Virus record (IMG/VR): IMGVR_UViG_3300036770_002311
Coordinates: 1-29,216 of that record
DNA: 29,216 bases
Reading direction: 5' to 3' (one strand)
Source: a virus
Part shown: one piece after another, positions 7,324 to 14,830 of the stretch
How positions within the stretch are numbered: position 1 is the first letter of the stretch
Layout of the letters: each line of letters begins with the position of its first letter
The notes under the pieces: generated by a model
Told to the model about the DNA's origin: nothing
The model's input: only the letters and a program-made list of their open reading frames with translations
Database searches by the model: none
Made by a program: the position numbers and the translations under genes

Positions 7324-7340
7324 CTGTCAGTTAATGACAG
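7324..7340 (-). other. Hairpin in the leader of the glycosyltransferase gene
   Basis: CTGTCA (7324-7329) pairs with TGACAG (7335-7340) around GTTAA. It sits between the late box and ATG 7315, so a transcript from that box would begin in or just before this hairpin. A 5' stabilising stem is a plausible role. Confidence 0.4.
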
Positions 7341-7348
7341 TATTTATT
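7341..7348 (-). promoter_or_regulatory. T4-type late promoter box (AATAAATA)
   Basis: Minus-strand AATAAATACTG, 7 of 8 to the T4 late box, placed 25 nt before ATG 7315 and just after the stop of the 589 aa gene. This spacing allows a normal leader. Confidence 0.55.
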
Positions 7349-7349
7349 G

Positions 7350-9119
7350 CTAGTCTTTACTACGACCCGATTTCATATTAGCACACCAATGATACATCTT
7401 ACCCTTTTCACCACCGTACTTTTTAGCCTTGGCTCTAAGATCTGTGACTGATCCATTGCAACTAGCACCGGACCGTTCTACACGACCAGGGCGACTCCGT
7501 CCTTTAACTTTACCATCTGCAAAGTTTTCCGCGACACCACGCCCTAGGCCATCTAGCCCAAAATTTGTAGGTGGCTGATATTGACCGCCATGTTGTTGAA
7601 TATGACTGGCTAGGTCTGCTAAATCTTTGAAGCCACGATCTTCTAGTTCTTGATCGACATCAACTAATTCTTTACCGCCCCACTTATATAGGGCCAATTC
7701 CATATGACCTACATCTTGATTCTTTTTCAATCCATTGATAACATAACCCACAATAGCGTCCCAATTCGCATCTTGCCGATCTTGGTCTAGGTCACTCATT
7801 ACACCTTCCGCCACACCTTTGTTTATTCTATTTAATTCATAGTGAACTTTATTACCAGCATCGGCCCTAAATGCTTTGAATCCCAATGCCCGAGCATAAC
7901 GCTGAACTAATCTATCGTACAAATTAGCACGACTTTGTGATTTTTGTCCGGGTTCAACTTCTTTACTAGCCGAAAAGACTACTCTTTTGGGCTTGTATTT
8001 CTTAATAAATGTTTGAATAGCACTTAATACTGTAGCAAATATTCTCTGTGCGTCACCTTCACCTGTTACTTGTTGACTGTTATTTCTATAAAATTCAACA
8101 CTCCAGGCTTCTTCTCCTTCTTCATTTGCGTCTAGGTTGAACATGATATTTAGATCATCACCATTGGGTATTTCAGCGTAGACTGTTACCTCATCCATGT
8201 CACCTGGATACCATTTGAGTCTGTAGGGTTGGTCAAAGGCTTCCGCCACACCTTCTTTGATGTTTTTCCACTTGTCGGCTAGCGAATTTACAAAGTCATC
8301 GACTGTGGCTAAGTTATTCTGCTGCATGAACTTGATGATTCTTATAGCATTATTGCGATCAGCATCTGGTCCTGGCTTGCGAGCATTGCTCAAGTCTACT
8401 GCTAGGCTTTTAGCCAAGCCTTGCTTGTCATAGGTATATTGTAAGTCATAACGCTTGCGATCGGCATCCTTACTTAATTGTGCCTTGGTCTTGGCCTGCA
8501 TGAGTTCCATCCATGGCTTTAAGTATCCACCCCGACGTCTTTCTACATAACCACGAGCAGGATCCTGCCCACGGAGTTGACTGACACCGGCCAGTTTACG
8601 TGTATCACGCTGACGCCAGGCTGCTTGGTCATTGAACAAGTTTACAGGAATACCTGCTTTTTTGGCTAAAATAATTACCTGTCTTGTACGAGCACGAGCA
8701 GCTTCGTCGGCGTCTGGTGCTATATAAAGATCTATTACTTTGATGGCAGCGGGTATAGCATTTTCCCTGCTAAAGATACGATCCTCTGCTTCATGTGCTT
8801 TGTGATGATCTTTCATGGGATCGCGATTATTCCAGTAATCTATTGCTTTACCAGGATAGCGTTGATTATAAAAGTCGCCATCAAGTTCAAATAACACAGC
8901 ATCTTGTCCAAGATAACCATGATAGCCACCGTGGCGTGTTCTAGTGGTGCTTAGGAAATATGGATAGCCCTTGGGAGCAAACTGTGCTTCCCAGCTGGTG
9001 CCTAGTGTATGACTAAGTTCAAATTGGCCTGATTGTAGGATTTTAAGTGCAGTGGTGACTCGAGTATAATGAAATACTCGGCTGCTAATACGCTCTATAA
9101 GGAATTCAGTCGCTCTCAT
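7350..9119 (-). CDS. Multidomain putative packaged protein with ADP-ribosyltransferase-like N-terminal domain
   Basis: 589 residues. N-terminus MRATEFLIER is the shared targeting-like peptide, with L-I-E at 7-9. Residues 14-135 look like an ADP-ribosyltransferase fold: FHYTR (H17, Y18), FLSTTR (55-60, the S-T-S-like strand) and EAEDR (110-114, an E-x-E arrangement). Three later segments each start with a V-A-E tripeptide (E293, E438, E531): an alpha/beta domain with VVFSASKE and SRANLYDRLVQRYARALGF (about 380-413), a helical domain with ALYKWGGKELVDVD (about 476-489), and a C-terminal basic module with GASCNGSVTDLRAKAKK and MYHWCANMKSG. The last module is remembered from structural proteins of marine T4-like phages. 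T4 also packages an ADP-ribosyltransferase (Alt). It overlaps the upstream gene by 4 nt. ART assignment is from motifs only; DarT-like or RNA 2'-phosphotransferase-like folds are alternatives. Confidence 0.65.
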   Translation of the reverse strand: MRATEFLIERISSRVFHYTRVTTALKILQSGQFELSHTLGTSWEAQFAPKGYPYFLSTTRTRHGGYHGYLGQDAVLFELDGDFYNQRYPGKAIDYWNNRDPMKDHHKAHEAEDRIFSRENAIPAAIKVIDLYIAPDADEAARARTRQVIILAKKAGIPVNLFNDQAAWRQRDTRKLAGVSQLRGQDPARGYVERRRGGYLKPWMELMQAKTKAQLSKDADRKRYDLQYTYDKQGLAKSLAVDLSNARKPGPDADRNNAIRIIKFMQQNNLATVDDFVNSLADKWKNIKEGVAEAFDQPYRLKWYPGDMDEVTVYAEIPNGDDLNIMFNLDANEEGEEAWSVEFYRNNSQQVTGEGDAQRIFATVLSAIQTFIKKYKPKRVVFSASKEVEPGQKSQSRANLYDRLVQRYARALGFKAFRADAGNKVHYELNRINKGVAEGVMSDLDQDRQDANWDAIVGYVINGLKKNQDVGHMELALYKWGGKELVDVDQELEDRGFKDLADLASHIQQHGGQYQPPTNFGLDGLGRGVAENFADGKVKGRSRPGRVERSGASCNGSVTDLRAKAKKYGGEKGKMYHWCANMKSGRSKD

Positions 9120-9919
9120 CGCATGTATTTAAGGTAATATTTGAAATTCTCGTGTCTATCTTCGATACCAGCTAAGGCAGGATTTATTCTTTTAGTCACT
9201 GCCACAGTATTGGCAAAATCCATTACACCAGGGCGAACTCGTTCAAACCAATACCATATAGCAATTTCTGCTGCTATGTCTGGTCTCGCTGCTAGGTCAG
9301 GATTCTTCAATAAGTCAATGCCCAGTGCCTGACTAGCAGCACGATAGTTATCACGACCAGTTAATTGTATGAACCCGCGACCCTTAAAACGCTCGCCATC
9401 ACCGGTTTTGACATTACCTAGTTTTTGTGCAGTGCGTGGTGCGTGTTTGGGATCATATCGCTTAAAGTAATCTTTCCCCTGTGGAACTTCTTTCATCTTC
9501 TTAAAGTCCCACGACTCATGTTCCATTTGTGCTAGAAACTGTGCTAGTTCAATACCTTTGATGCCAGACTTTTGTGCTCGTTGTGCTAGTACATTAGCTT
9601 TGGGGTTTTCTAATTTAATGGTTTTATTTTTTACCGTAGGTTTTTCTATAGGCGGTAATTGTTTTGCCGCAGGCTTTTCTGGTTCTGCTTGTTTAACAGC
9701 AGGAGCAGCCTTGGCTTGTGGCACTGGTGCAGGTGCAGTTTGTGGACGCTGTGCTGGTGCTACTTGTGCTGGAGGTATATCATAAGCAGGTCGTGGTTTT
9801 TCATATCCGGCTTTATGAGCGTAGCCTGTGGCTATGGCAGCAGCACCTAGGCCGGTGGCAAACCATTTGGGCCAGTCTTCATCTAGCTCTTGTTCAACCA
9901 CAAGTTCATGCAGTCTCAT
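9116..9919 (-). CDS. Virion-associated GH19 muralytic enzyme with targeting-like N-terminus
   Basis: 267 residues in four parts. MRLHELVVEQ is the shared N-terminal peptide (V-V-E at 7-9). Residues 17-34 (KWFATGLGAAAIATGYAH) form a short hydrophobic segment. Residues 40-100 are a Pro/Ala/Lys linker. Residues 105-267 are a glycoside hydrolase 19 (chitinase/lysozyme) domain with AQMEHES (E133 and E135, one of them the likely catalytic acid) and RFKGRGFIQLTGRDNY (177-192). The enzyme would cut peptidoglycan. A second GH19 protein without the leader and linker is in the lysis cassette, so this one is more likely carried in the particle and used on entry. ATGA overlap with the gene on either side places it in the long late operon. 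Confidence 0.85.
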   Translation of the reverse strand: MRLHELVVEQELDEDWPKWFATGLGAAAIATGYAHKAGYEKPRPAYDIPPAQVAPAQRPQTAPAPVPQAKAAPAVKQAEPEKPAAKQLPPIEKPTVKNKTIKLENPKANVLAQRAQKSGIKGIELAQFLAQMEHESWDFKKMKEVPQGKDYFKRYDPKHAPRTAQKLGNVKTGDGERFKGRGFIQLTGRDNYRAASQALGIDLLKNPDLAARPDIAAEIAIWYWFERVRPGVMDFANTVAVTKRINPALAGIEDRHENFKYYLKYMR

Positions 9920-11187
9920 TTTTTTATCACCACTGGGTTATGTCCTACTACCTTGGCGAACCATACTACAACTGGTAGGTTAGGTGTGGTTTTAACATAG
10001 GGATTTGGTTCTATTTCAATGTCAAGACCACGTGGTAGTAATATTTCTTTTTCATCTGAATCATGCACACTGACTTTATTCATGCTCAGTGCCGAGTACC
10101 CTGCTGGTACTGTAATATGTAGGATTTGATATCCATTATATACTTCCTTGACGCCTTTACTTACTACACCTATTGGATAAAGTTTTAGATTTCCTTTAGG
10201 TATATTTCGAGGTTTGTGATTATTATAGGTTGTATAGTCAAGTTTGGCAAAACTTACAGAGGCTATCATAAAATCTGTAGTTGTGCTAGTATATGCCGGT
10301 AAATGAACACGCACTGGCTTTGTGACATCAGCGTGATATTTTTCCCATATTCTGCCTGGACTTTCTGGTATCCCTGAATATACCTTGATGTTCTCTTTTA
10401 GTTGATATTGTTTTAACACATTATCAAGTCGTTGGATATGACCATATTGATCTTCGTCATGGCCTTGGTTTCTATAATGATGATGTAGGGTAGTGTTGAT
10501 TATAGCAGACCCAAGGTCGGAATAGTGTTTTAACGATCTTCGGTCTTGGTCAATGGGACCTCGGTATTGTTGGGTACGATGGATAGTGCCTGGTGACACT
10601 GCTATTTCTGGTTCAGCGGGTTGTTTTTCAGATATAGTACTTTCTGTTTTGGGCGGTTTAGTGAGGCTGTGGGTTTCAATACTGGGATAATGTTGTCCAC
10701 GCTGTGGGTGCTGTGGTGTGGCACGACGCATGATGTCCCGGCTCGGAGCATCTGATAACACAGCCTGTAAGCCAGGGTGAAGTGGACTAGGCCACGCACC
10801 ATATTCTACCCAGTCATAACCTTGTGTTTCCCAATCTAGTCGTGGCCGAAATTCCCGCTCAACTATGGCTAGAAAGTTATAGTAAGTAAATCCTGATTTA
10901 TGCTTAAACACATATAACGGTACCATTTTCATTGCACCAGTATATCCAGCTTCTTCCGCCACTTCTCTTTGAGCAGCACGAGCAGGATCTTCACCTTCAT
11001 CAATAGCACCACCCCAAGTACCCCAAGTACCAGGTTGTTCTACCTTGGAACTACGATGTGCTAAACAGAATCTACCGGTATCCCGTGCCAAGATAATACA
11101 GCCAGCACCACGACGCCCCCAAAAGCCAGTTTGTTTGAGAGCCTGCCGGTGTTCTCGGTCATCATCAAATAAATCGTCTACTCTCAT
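9916..11187 (-). CDS. NUDIX hydrolase fused to an ADP-ribosyltransferase-like domain
   Basis: 423 residues. N-terminus MRVDDLFDDD is nearly identical to that of the GNAT protein two genes upstream. Residues 25-135 are a NUDIX domain with a perfect box G60-x5-E66-x7-REVAEEAGY (74-82), expected to cleave a nucleoside diphosphate linked to X, such as ADP-ribose or NAD. A linker of about 60 residues (Pro, Thr, Ser, Gln) follows. Residues 205-400 fit an arginine-type ADP-ribosyltransferase: VYSG (269-272) at the first strand, AYTSTTTDF (298-306) for the STS strand, and DEKEILLPRG (378-387) giving the E-x-E pair at 379/381. The first-strand Arg usual in this class is Ser271 here, so activity is uncertain. 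Fusing an NAD-using with an ADP-ribose-hydrolysing domain is notable. Overlaps both neighbours by 4 nt. Confidence 0.8.
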   Translation of the reverse strand: MRVDDLFDDDREHRQALKQTGFWGRRGAGCIILARDTGRFCLAHRSSKVEQPGTWGTWGGAIDEGEDPARAAQREVAEEAGYTGAMKMVPLYVFKHKSGFTYYNFLAIVEREFRPRLDWETQGYDWVEYGAWPSPLHPGLQAVLSDAPSRDIMRRATPQHPQRGQHYPSIETHSLTKPPKTESTISEKQPAEPEIAVSPGTIHRTQQYRGPIDQDRRSLKHYSDLGSAIINTTLHHHYRNQGHDEDQYGHIQRLDNVLKQYQLKENIKVYSGIPESPGRIWEKYHADVTKPVRVHLPAYTSTTTDFMIASVSFAKLDYTTYNNHKPRNIPKGNLKLYPIGVVSKGVKEVYNGYQILHITVPAGYSALSMNKVSVHDSDEKEILLPRGLDIEIEPNPYVKTTPNLPVVVWFAKVVGHNPVVIKK

Positions 11188-13556
11188 GCCCGGTCCGGAA
11201 CAACGGTTAGTCCAAGTTGAGCATATCTACTATTTCTTTCTAACCACTGTCTGGCATGTGCGTTAGCCTCGGCTTGAGTAGTTACACCACCGAATGTGTG
11301 TATGACTTGATTTTGGTCTGTGACAATATTCCAACGACCAGTAAATTGGCCATGATCGACTCGGCTTTCCGGGGCAGATCTAGGTCTTATAGCAATAAGA
11401 TAATAAGGAGCCGATGGTGAATGTCGTATTAAACTTGCTGCTAGTCCTTGTGAAGAAAGCCAGCGAGTAAATGCGTCTTCTGCTTCCTGTCTTGTATTAC
11501 GAATAAAATAATTGATCACAGCATTATCACTGGATCTTATTATAGCAAAATTAGCATCAGGATCACTTTCTGGTGCGGTCATTGATCCGTCAAGTCTACG
11601 CTCAGGCTGTGATTGAGCATCTTGCGAATTTCGTGGATTTATGGAAATCAGATAAAAATCAACCACCCGCGCTCCGGTATGTTGAAGCCATCTAGTATAT
11701 TCTTGTACTGCTCCTTGTTGGGTACTGGCAGTAAAATACCTAATCGGAACATTGTCGGCCACTCTTATGATCGCGTAGTTAGCATCCGGCATTGACTCTG
11801 GTGCGGTCATTGATCCATCGGCACGTCGAGATCGAGAAGATTCTGGTTCAGGACTACTAGGTGTCTGATCCCCTGTGTAGGGTTTGATCACTTGTATTGT
11901 GGCTGCTGCGGCATCAAAGCGACGCCCCCATTCCGGGTAGCCTTCATAACCAATGGCCTTGGCCCAGGCATCATTGCGATTAGCGGCTACCACTTGTAGA
12001 CTAGCACTGGAACCAGGAACAGTGACATTCCAGTAATATAGTTTGCCTTCATCGGGCTTTTTGTTTACTTCGCGTTCAAGTTTGGCCTGCTTAAGGAAAC
12101 TCTTTAGTGCTGCTTTTGGCAGTGCTCCTGCCGCATACTTGGAAAAGTATTTTATAGTGTCACTGGCATTTTCTGGTGCTATGACTTTGTATAATTTCTT
12201 TGAGTATTCTTCTTTATACTTTGCAGGATCAACTGCTGCGTCTAAGGCTACTACAAAGCGATTCATAGTAGACACAATCTTGTCTAGGTCTGCGTTGAGC
12301 CAATCACCACCTGGGCTGCGAAATTCTATGTATTTTTCTTTGTTGTTTATGCTGATATACTTGCCGGTTGATCCACTGTGTATCATTTTACCGGCCAATT
12401 TGTTTAAGCCAGCCTTCATCATATCTAGTAGGCCCGGAACTTGATTGCGATTGCTTTTGGCACGCGATAAGATCTCATCCATGGCACTCTTACAATAGGT
12501 ATTGGCTGACCTGCCAAATTGTTCTAGTACATACTTGTCGCCCAGCAGCAGTGCCAATTTGACATAGTCTAGATTATCCATGTTCATGTTAGGTACACTG
12601 ACATTGATGTGTAGCCCGGTGGTACGATTAGTATAGCAGTTATTATCTCTAGCGTATTCTTTTACAGCTTCAAGATGCTGGGTCATTTGTTCTAGTGTAA
12701 GTGGAGGACTAACAAACTCTAGGCCTGTGTCACCGGGGTTATCACCATCCAAGCTACTGTCTGGCTCAACCACATAAGTATCAGGTTTACGCTTGGCACC
12801 ATGATAACTTTGGCTGTAGTCAACCTTCATATTCACATAGGCTGCGAAGTCATTGGCTACTTTGCCAACATCGGCGTCGTCATCACCAGCTAGTTCCCAA
12901 TATGGCCAAGTCACGAGATGACTGAAACTGCTTTCAATGTCAGTCATGTAGCTGTAGCTATTACGCAGAAAACGACTGAAGCCGGTTTCATGATCGGGTT
13001 CCGACTCTTCCATGGCATCATCACGAGCTAGATCGTATATCTCGTCATTATTGTTTATACTTTCGTCTCTACGATCTGCTATTAGGGTACTATATATTTC
13101 TTCGATAGCATTTTTACGATCACGCTCATCAGCAAACTTTCGATCGCCTAACTGCTCTGCGGCCTCCTGCCATAGTTCTTCGCCTAGTTCTTTTTCAACT
13201 GCTTGTTCTACATAGTATTCTTCGTTTTCTTCCCACCAGGATTGTTCTGCTTCCTGCCAGTAATCACTTTCGGCGTATTCTTGAAAGAGCTCGTCGTGTA
13301 GCCTACCTATTGATGCTCTCGAGTTGTGGTCGCTGTCAAGGAAAAAATTTTCTATTGATTGCCAACTGCGTACACGCTCATCGTTGGTATAATCGGGTTC
13401 ACTTTCGGCGTTATCGTCAGTTTCAACATTGGGCACAATCATTTCAAATTCCATGCCCACACGAGCATCAATCTTACCGGCCAACTGTTTAAGGTTGCCG
13501 GGGCTCATGTTTATTTCAAATAGTTCCTGTTCCGCTATAAAATGTCTAGCTCTCAT
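11184..13556 (-). CDS. Amidoligase-family protein with C-terminal tandem modules
   Basis: 790 residues, the second largest protein in the window. N-terminus MRARHFIAEQ contains the exact F-I-A-E of the T4 internal-protein peptide. GMEFEMIVP (34-42), TGLEFVSPPLTLEQM (277-291), TTGLHINVSV (312-321) and YISINN...YIEFRSPGGDW (400-419) match the carboxylate-amine ligase (amidoligase, glutamine-synthetase-fold) family, which makes amide or isopeptide bonds using ATP. An acidic insertion (about 85-200, many Glu/Asp/Trp) interrupts the domain. Beyond 505 come four related modules of 55-75 residues: 505-560, 578-642, 654-726 and 739-790; the middle two each begin DGSMTAPES. Overlaps the GNAT gene stop by 4 nt. 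Ligase substrate unknown; a role in prohead maturation or modification of host protein is conjecture. Confidence 0.75.
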   Translation of the reverse strand: MRARHFIAEQELFEINMSPGNLKQLAGKIDARVGMEFEMIVPNVETDDNAESEPDYTNDERVRSWQSIENFFLDSDHNSRASIGRLHDELFQEYAESDYWQEAEQSWWEENEEYYVEQAVEKELGEELWQEAAEQLGDRKFADERDRKNAIEEIYSTLIADRRDESINNNDEIYDLARDDAMEESEPDHETGFSRFLRNSYSYMTDIESSFSHLVTWPYWELAGDDDADVGKVANDFAAYVNMKVDYSQSYHGAKRKPDTYVVEPDSSLDGDNPGDTGLEFVSPPLTLEQMTQHLEAVKEYARDNNCYTNRTTGLHINVSVPNMNMDNLDYVKLALLLGDKYVLEQFGRSANTYCKSAMDEILSRAKSNRNQVPGLLDMMKAGLNKLAGKMIHSGSTGKYISINNKEKYIEFRSPGGDWLNADLDKIVSTMNRFVVALDAAVDPAKYKEEYSKKLYKVIAPENASDTIKYFSKYAAGALPKAALKSFLKQAKLEREVNKKPDEGKLYYWNVTVPGSSASLQVVAANRNDAWAKAIGYEGYPEWGRRFDAAAATIQVIKPYTGDQTPSSPEPESSRSRRADGSMTAPESMPDANYAIIRVADNVPIRYFTASTQQGAVQEYTRWLQHTGARVVDFYLISINPRNSQDAQSQPERRLDGSMTAPESDPDANFAIIRSSDNAVINYFIRNTRQEAEDAFTRWLSSQGLAASLIRHSPSAPYYLIAIRPRSAPESRVDHGQFTGRWNIVTDQNQVIHTFGGVTTQAEANAHARQWLERNSRYAQLGLTVVPDRA
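11379..11825 (-). repeat. Tandem coding repeat, period 228 bp (76 aa)
   Basis: Two in-frame copies inside the amidoligase gene encode about 70 residues each (11631-11825 and 11379-11597), both beginning with R-R-x-D-GSMTAPES and carrying DAN(Y/F)AIIR and TRWL. The nucleotide match is best in a 20-base stretch around 11573 and 11801. Copies have diverged elsewhere, so this is an old duplication. Confidence 0.75.
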
Positions 13557-14239
13557 CGTCTTACCCAGTGTGCAAACATACTAATTTCATAACTAACATC
13601 GTCATACCCATATGGTTCAATTATGGTATCTTTAATATGAGTTTCCATACGGTCAAACCCTCGGCGCACAGGAAATGCAAAAAAGTCTGTGCCGCGACTA
13701 CTACCGATATGAAATCCACCAATTTCCATTAAGTCCTGTGCCAATAAATTACCAATCTCTCGAGGAGTTTTAGTATTTAACGATCTTAAATTTATTGCAA
13801 TGTAACCCATGACTTCTACGCCAGGGATTCTACTTAAATTTACCCAGTTAGCTGCACCTCCAGCGGTTTGTACATCGTCGGCTATGAGTACCAATTTCAA
13901 ACTACGCATGGCAACTTGATACAGTGTTTGTGCTATTTTTTGACCTCTATAAGCAGGATCAACTGCTATCCCTGCCACAGATTTGGCATTTTTGCTAGGA
14001 AAGTTTACAGATTCTAAACTCATCTTGGCAGCTACCTTGCGACCTTGGGGATCTACCACATAAACATCATTAAGATTGTTTTGAAAACTTAAGAGCAGAT
14101 TTTCCCTGCCAGGAAAAGGAATACGATCGTCTAAGTATTTTCTATAATCTAGTTTAGCTAGCCAATCGCCTTTGTATAACTCTTGCGGTAATAGAATGAT
14201 TTCTTGTAATGAATCATCGAATAGTTGGTCAACACGCAC
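13553..14239 (-). CDS. GNAT-type acetyltransferase; GTG start preferred
   Basis: The frame is open from an ATG at 14335, but a GTG at 14239 is the better start: it lies 1 nt after the TAA of the upstream gene, has a CAAGGGG SD 5-6 nt upstream, avoids a 95 bp overlap, and gives the N-terminus MRVDQLFDDS, matching MRVDDLFDDD of the NUDIX protein. The resulting protein has 228 residues. VAGIAVDPAYRGQKIAQTLY (about residues 88-107) is the acetyl-CoA binding motif A of GNAT enzymes (R-G-Q-K-I-A). A following segment, IADDVQTAGGAANWVNLSRI, is remembered from phage GNAT-like proteins. It would acetylate an amine or protein; substrate unknown. Its stop overlaps the amidoligase start by 4 nt. Confidence in the fold is good, in the start moderate to high. 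Confidence 0.75.
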   Translation of the reverse strand: MRVDQLFDDSLQEIILLPQELYKGDWLAKLDYRKYLDDRIPFPGRENLLLSFQNNLNDVYVVDPQGRKVAAKMSLESVNFPSKNAKSVAGIAVDPAYRGQKIAQTLYQVAMRSLKLVLIADDVQTAGGAANWVNLSRIPGVEVMGYIAINLRSLNTKTPREIGNLLAQDLMEIGGFHIGSSRGTDFFAFPVRRGFDRMETHIKDTIIEPYGYDDVSYEISMFAHWVRR

Positions 14240-14240
14240 T

Positions 14241-14828
14241 TTAGCCCCTTGACTGCTTAGGGCCTTTGCGTTCCTTCCAACGCTTGTCTGTTGAGCACCA
14301 GTAACGACCATAGCCTTCTGTAACATCACCTGCATCTAACTTTCTTATATAACTATTAGCAGATTCTTTGCTGTCAAACGCAGGACCTACTGGATTACCC
14401 TGTGCATTTTGAATACGATAACGCACTGTTGGCACGCCATTACTGTCGCTGACAACATGCTTGGTCAACCGATAACTAGTAGGTTCAGTTTTTTGATCAG
14501 GATCGTATTCAACATCTCTTATGAGTTTTTCAGCAGGGGCATCACCTTCTTGTACACCACCAACTACATCGTTATAGTTGTCCATGCTCAATGGCTGCCC
14601 TGTTGAGCTTAAACTAACCAGCTTTTCAACTACATGATGAAGATCCATATCTGATTGAGCATCTTCTTTACTATACTCCATTATACGCAATAACAATGGT
14701 ACATCCATAGTTACAGTATCAGTGGGATTAGCGGGTTTATCTTCAGGTTGATTTTCTGCTGGTTGTGGCTTGGGTGCTTGATCTTCTTGTATTGAATCAT
14801 GTTTAGCAAAAATATCAAATATTCTCAT
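14241..14828 (-). CDS. Putative packaged/core protein with targeting-like N-terminus, 195 aa
   Basis: N-terminus MRIFDIFAKHDSIQED has the island's F-D-I-F form, with a candidate I-Q-E site at about residue 15. A disordered, Pro/Glu/Asn-rich stretch (17-38) follows. Residues 40-90 form a helical block containing VPLLLRIMEYSKEDAQSD, remembered from uncharacterised T4-like phage proteins. G-V-Q-E-G (about 92-96) and D-V-T-E-G (about 172-176) are further V-x-E-G sites flanking a compact C-terminal tail YGRYWCSTDKRW. No enzyme motif. Start ATG 14828 follows the stop of the upstream gene by 2 nt. Function unknown; the repeated V-x-E-G junctions suggest proteolytic processing, which is inference. 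Confidence 0.7.
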   Translation of the reverse strand: MRIFDIFAKHDSIQEDQAPKPQPAENQPEDKPANPTDTVTMDVPLLLRIMEYSKEDAQSDMDLHHVVEKLVSLSSTGQPLSMDNYNDVVGGVQEGDAPAEKLIRDVEYDPDQKTEPTSYRLTKHVVSDSNGVPTVRYRIQNAQGNPVGPAFDSKESANSYIRKLDAGDVTEGYGRYWCSTDKRWKERKGPKQSRG

Positions 14829-14830
14829 GA

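Noticed and set aside
9600-9800. Repetitive tract in the GH19 gene as a DNA repeat or CRISPR-like element
   Set aside because: It is the coding sequence of a Pro/Ala/Lys linker; units are irregular with no spacer structure.
12043-12444. 133 aa open frame on the plus strand
   Set aside because: Lies fully inside the amidoligase gene, which has clear family motifs in its own frame; the shadow frame is Ser/Leu-rich without any motif.
14240-14335. N-terminal extension of the GNAT gene to ATG 14335
   Set aside because: It overlaps the upstream gene, gives a low-complexity sequence unlike other leaders here, and a better GTG start with an SD exists at 14239.
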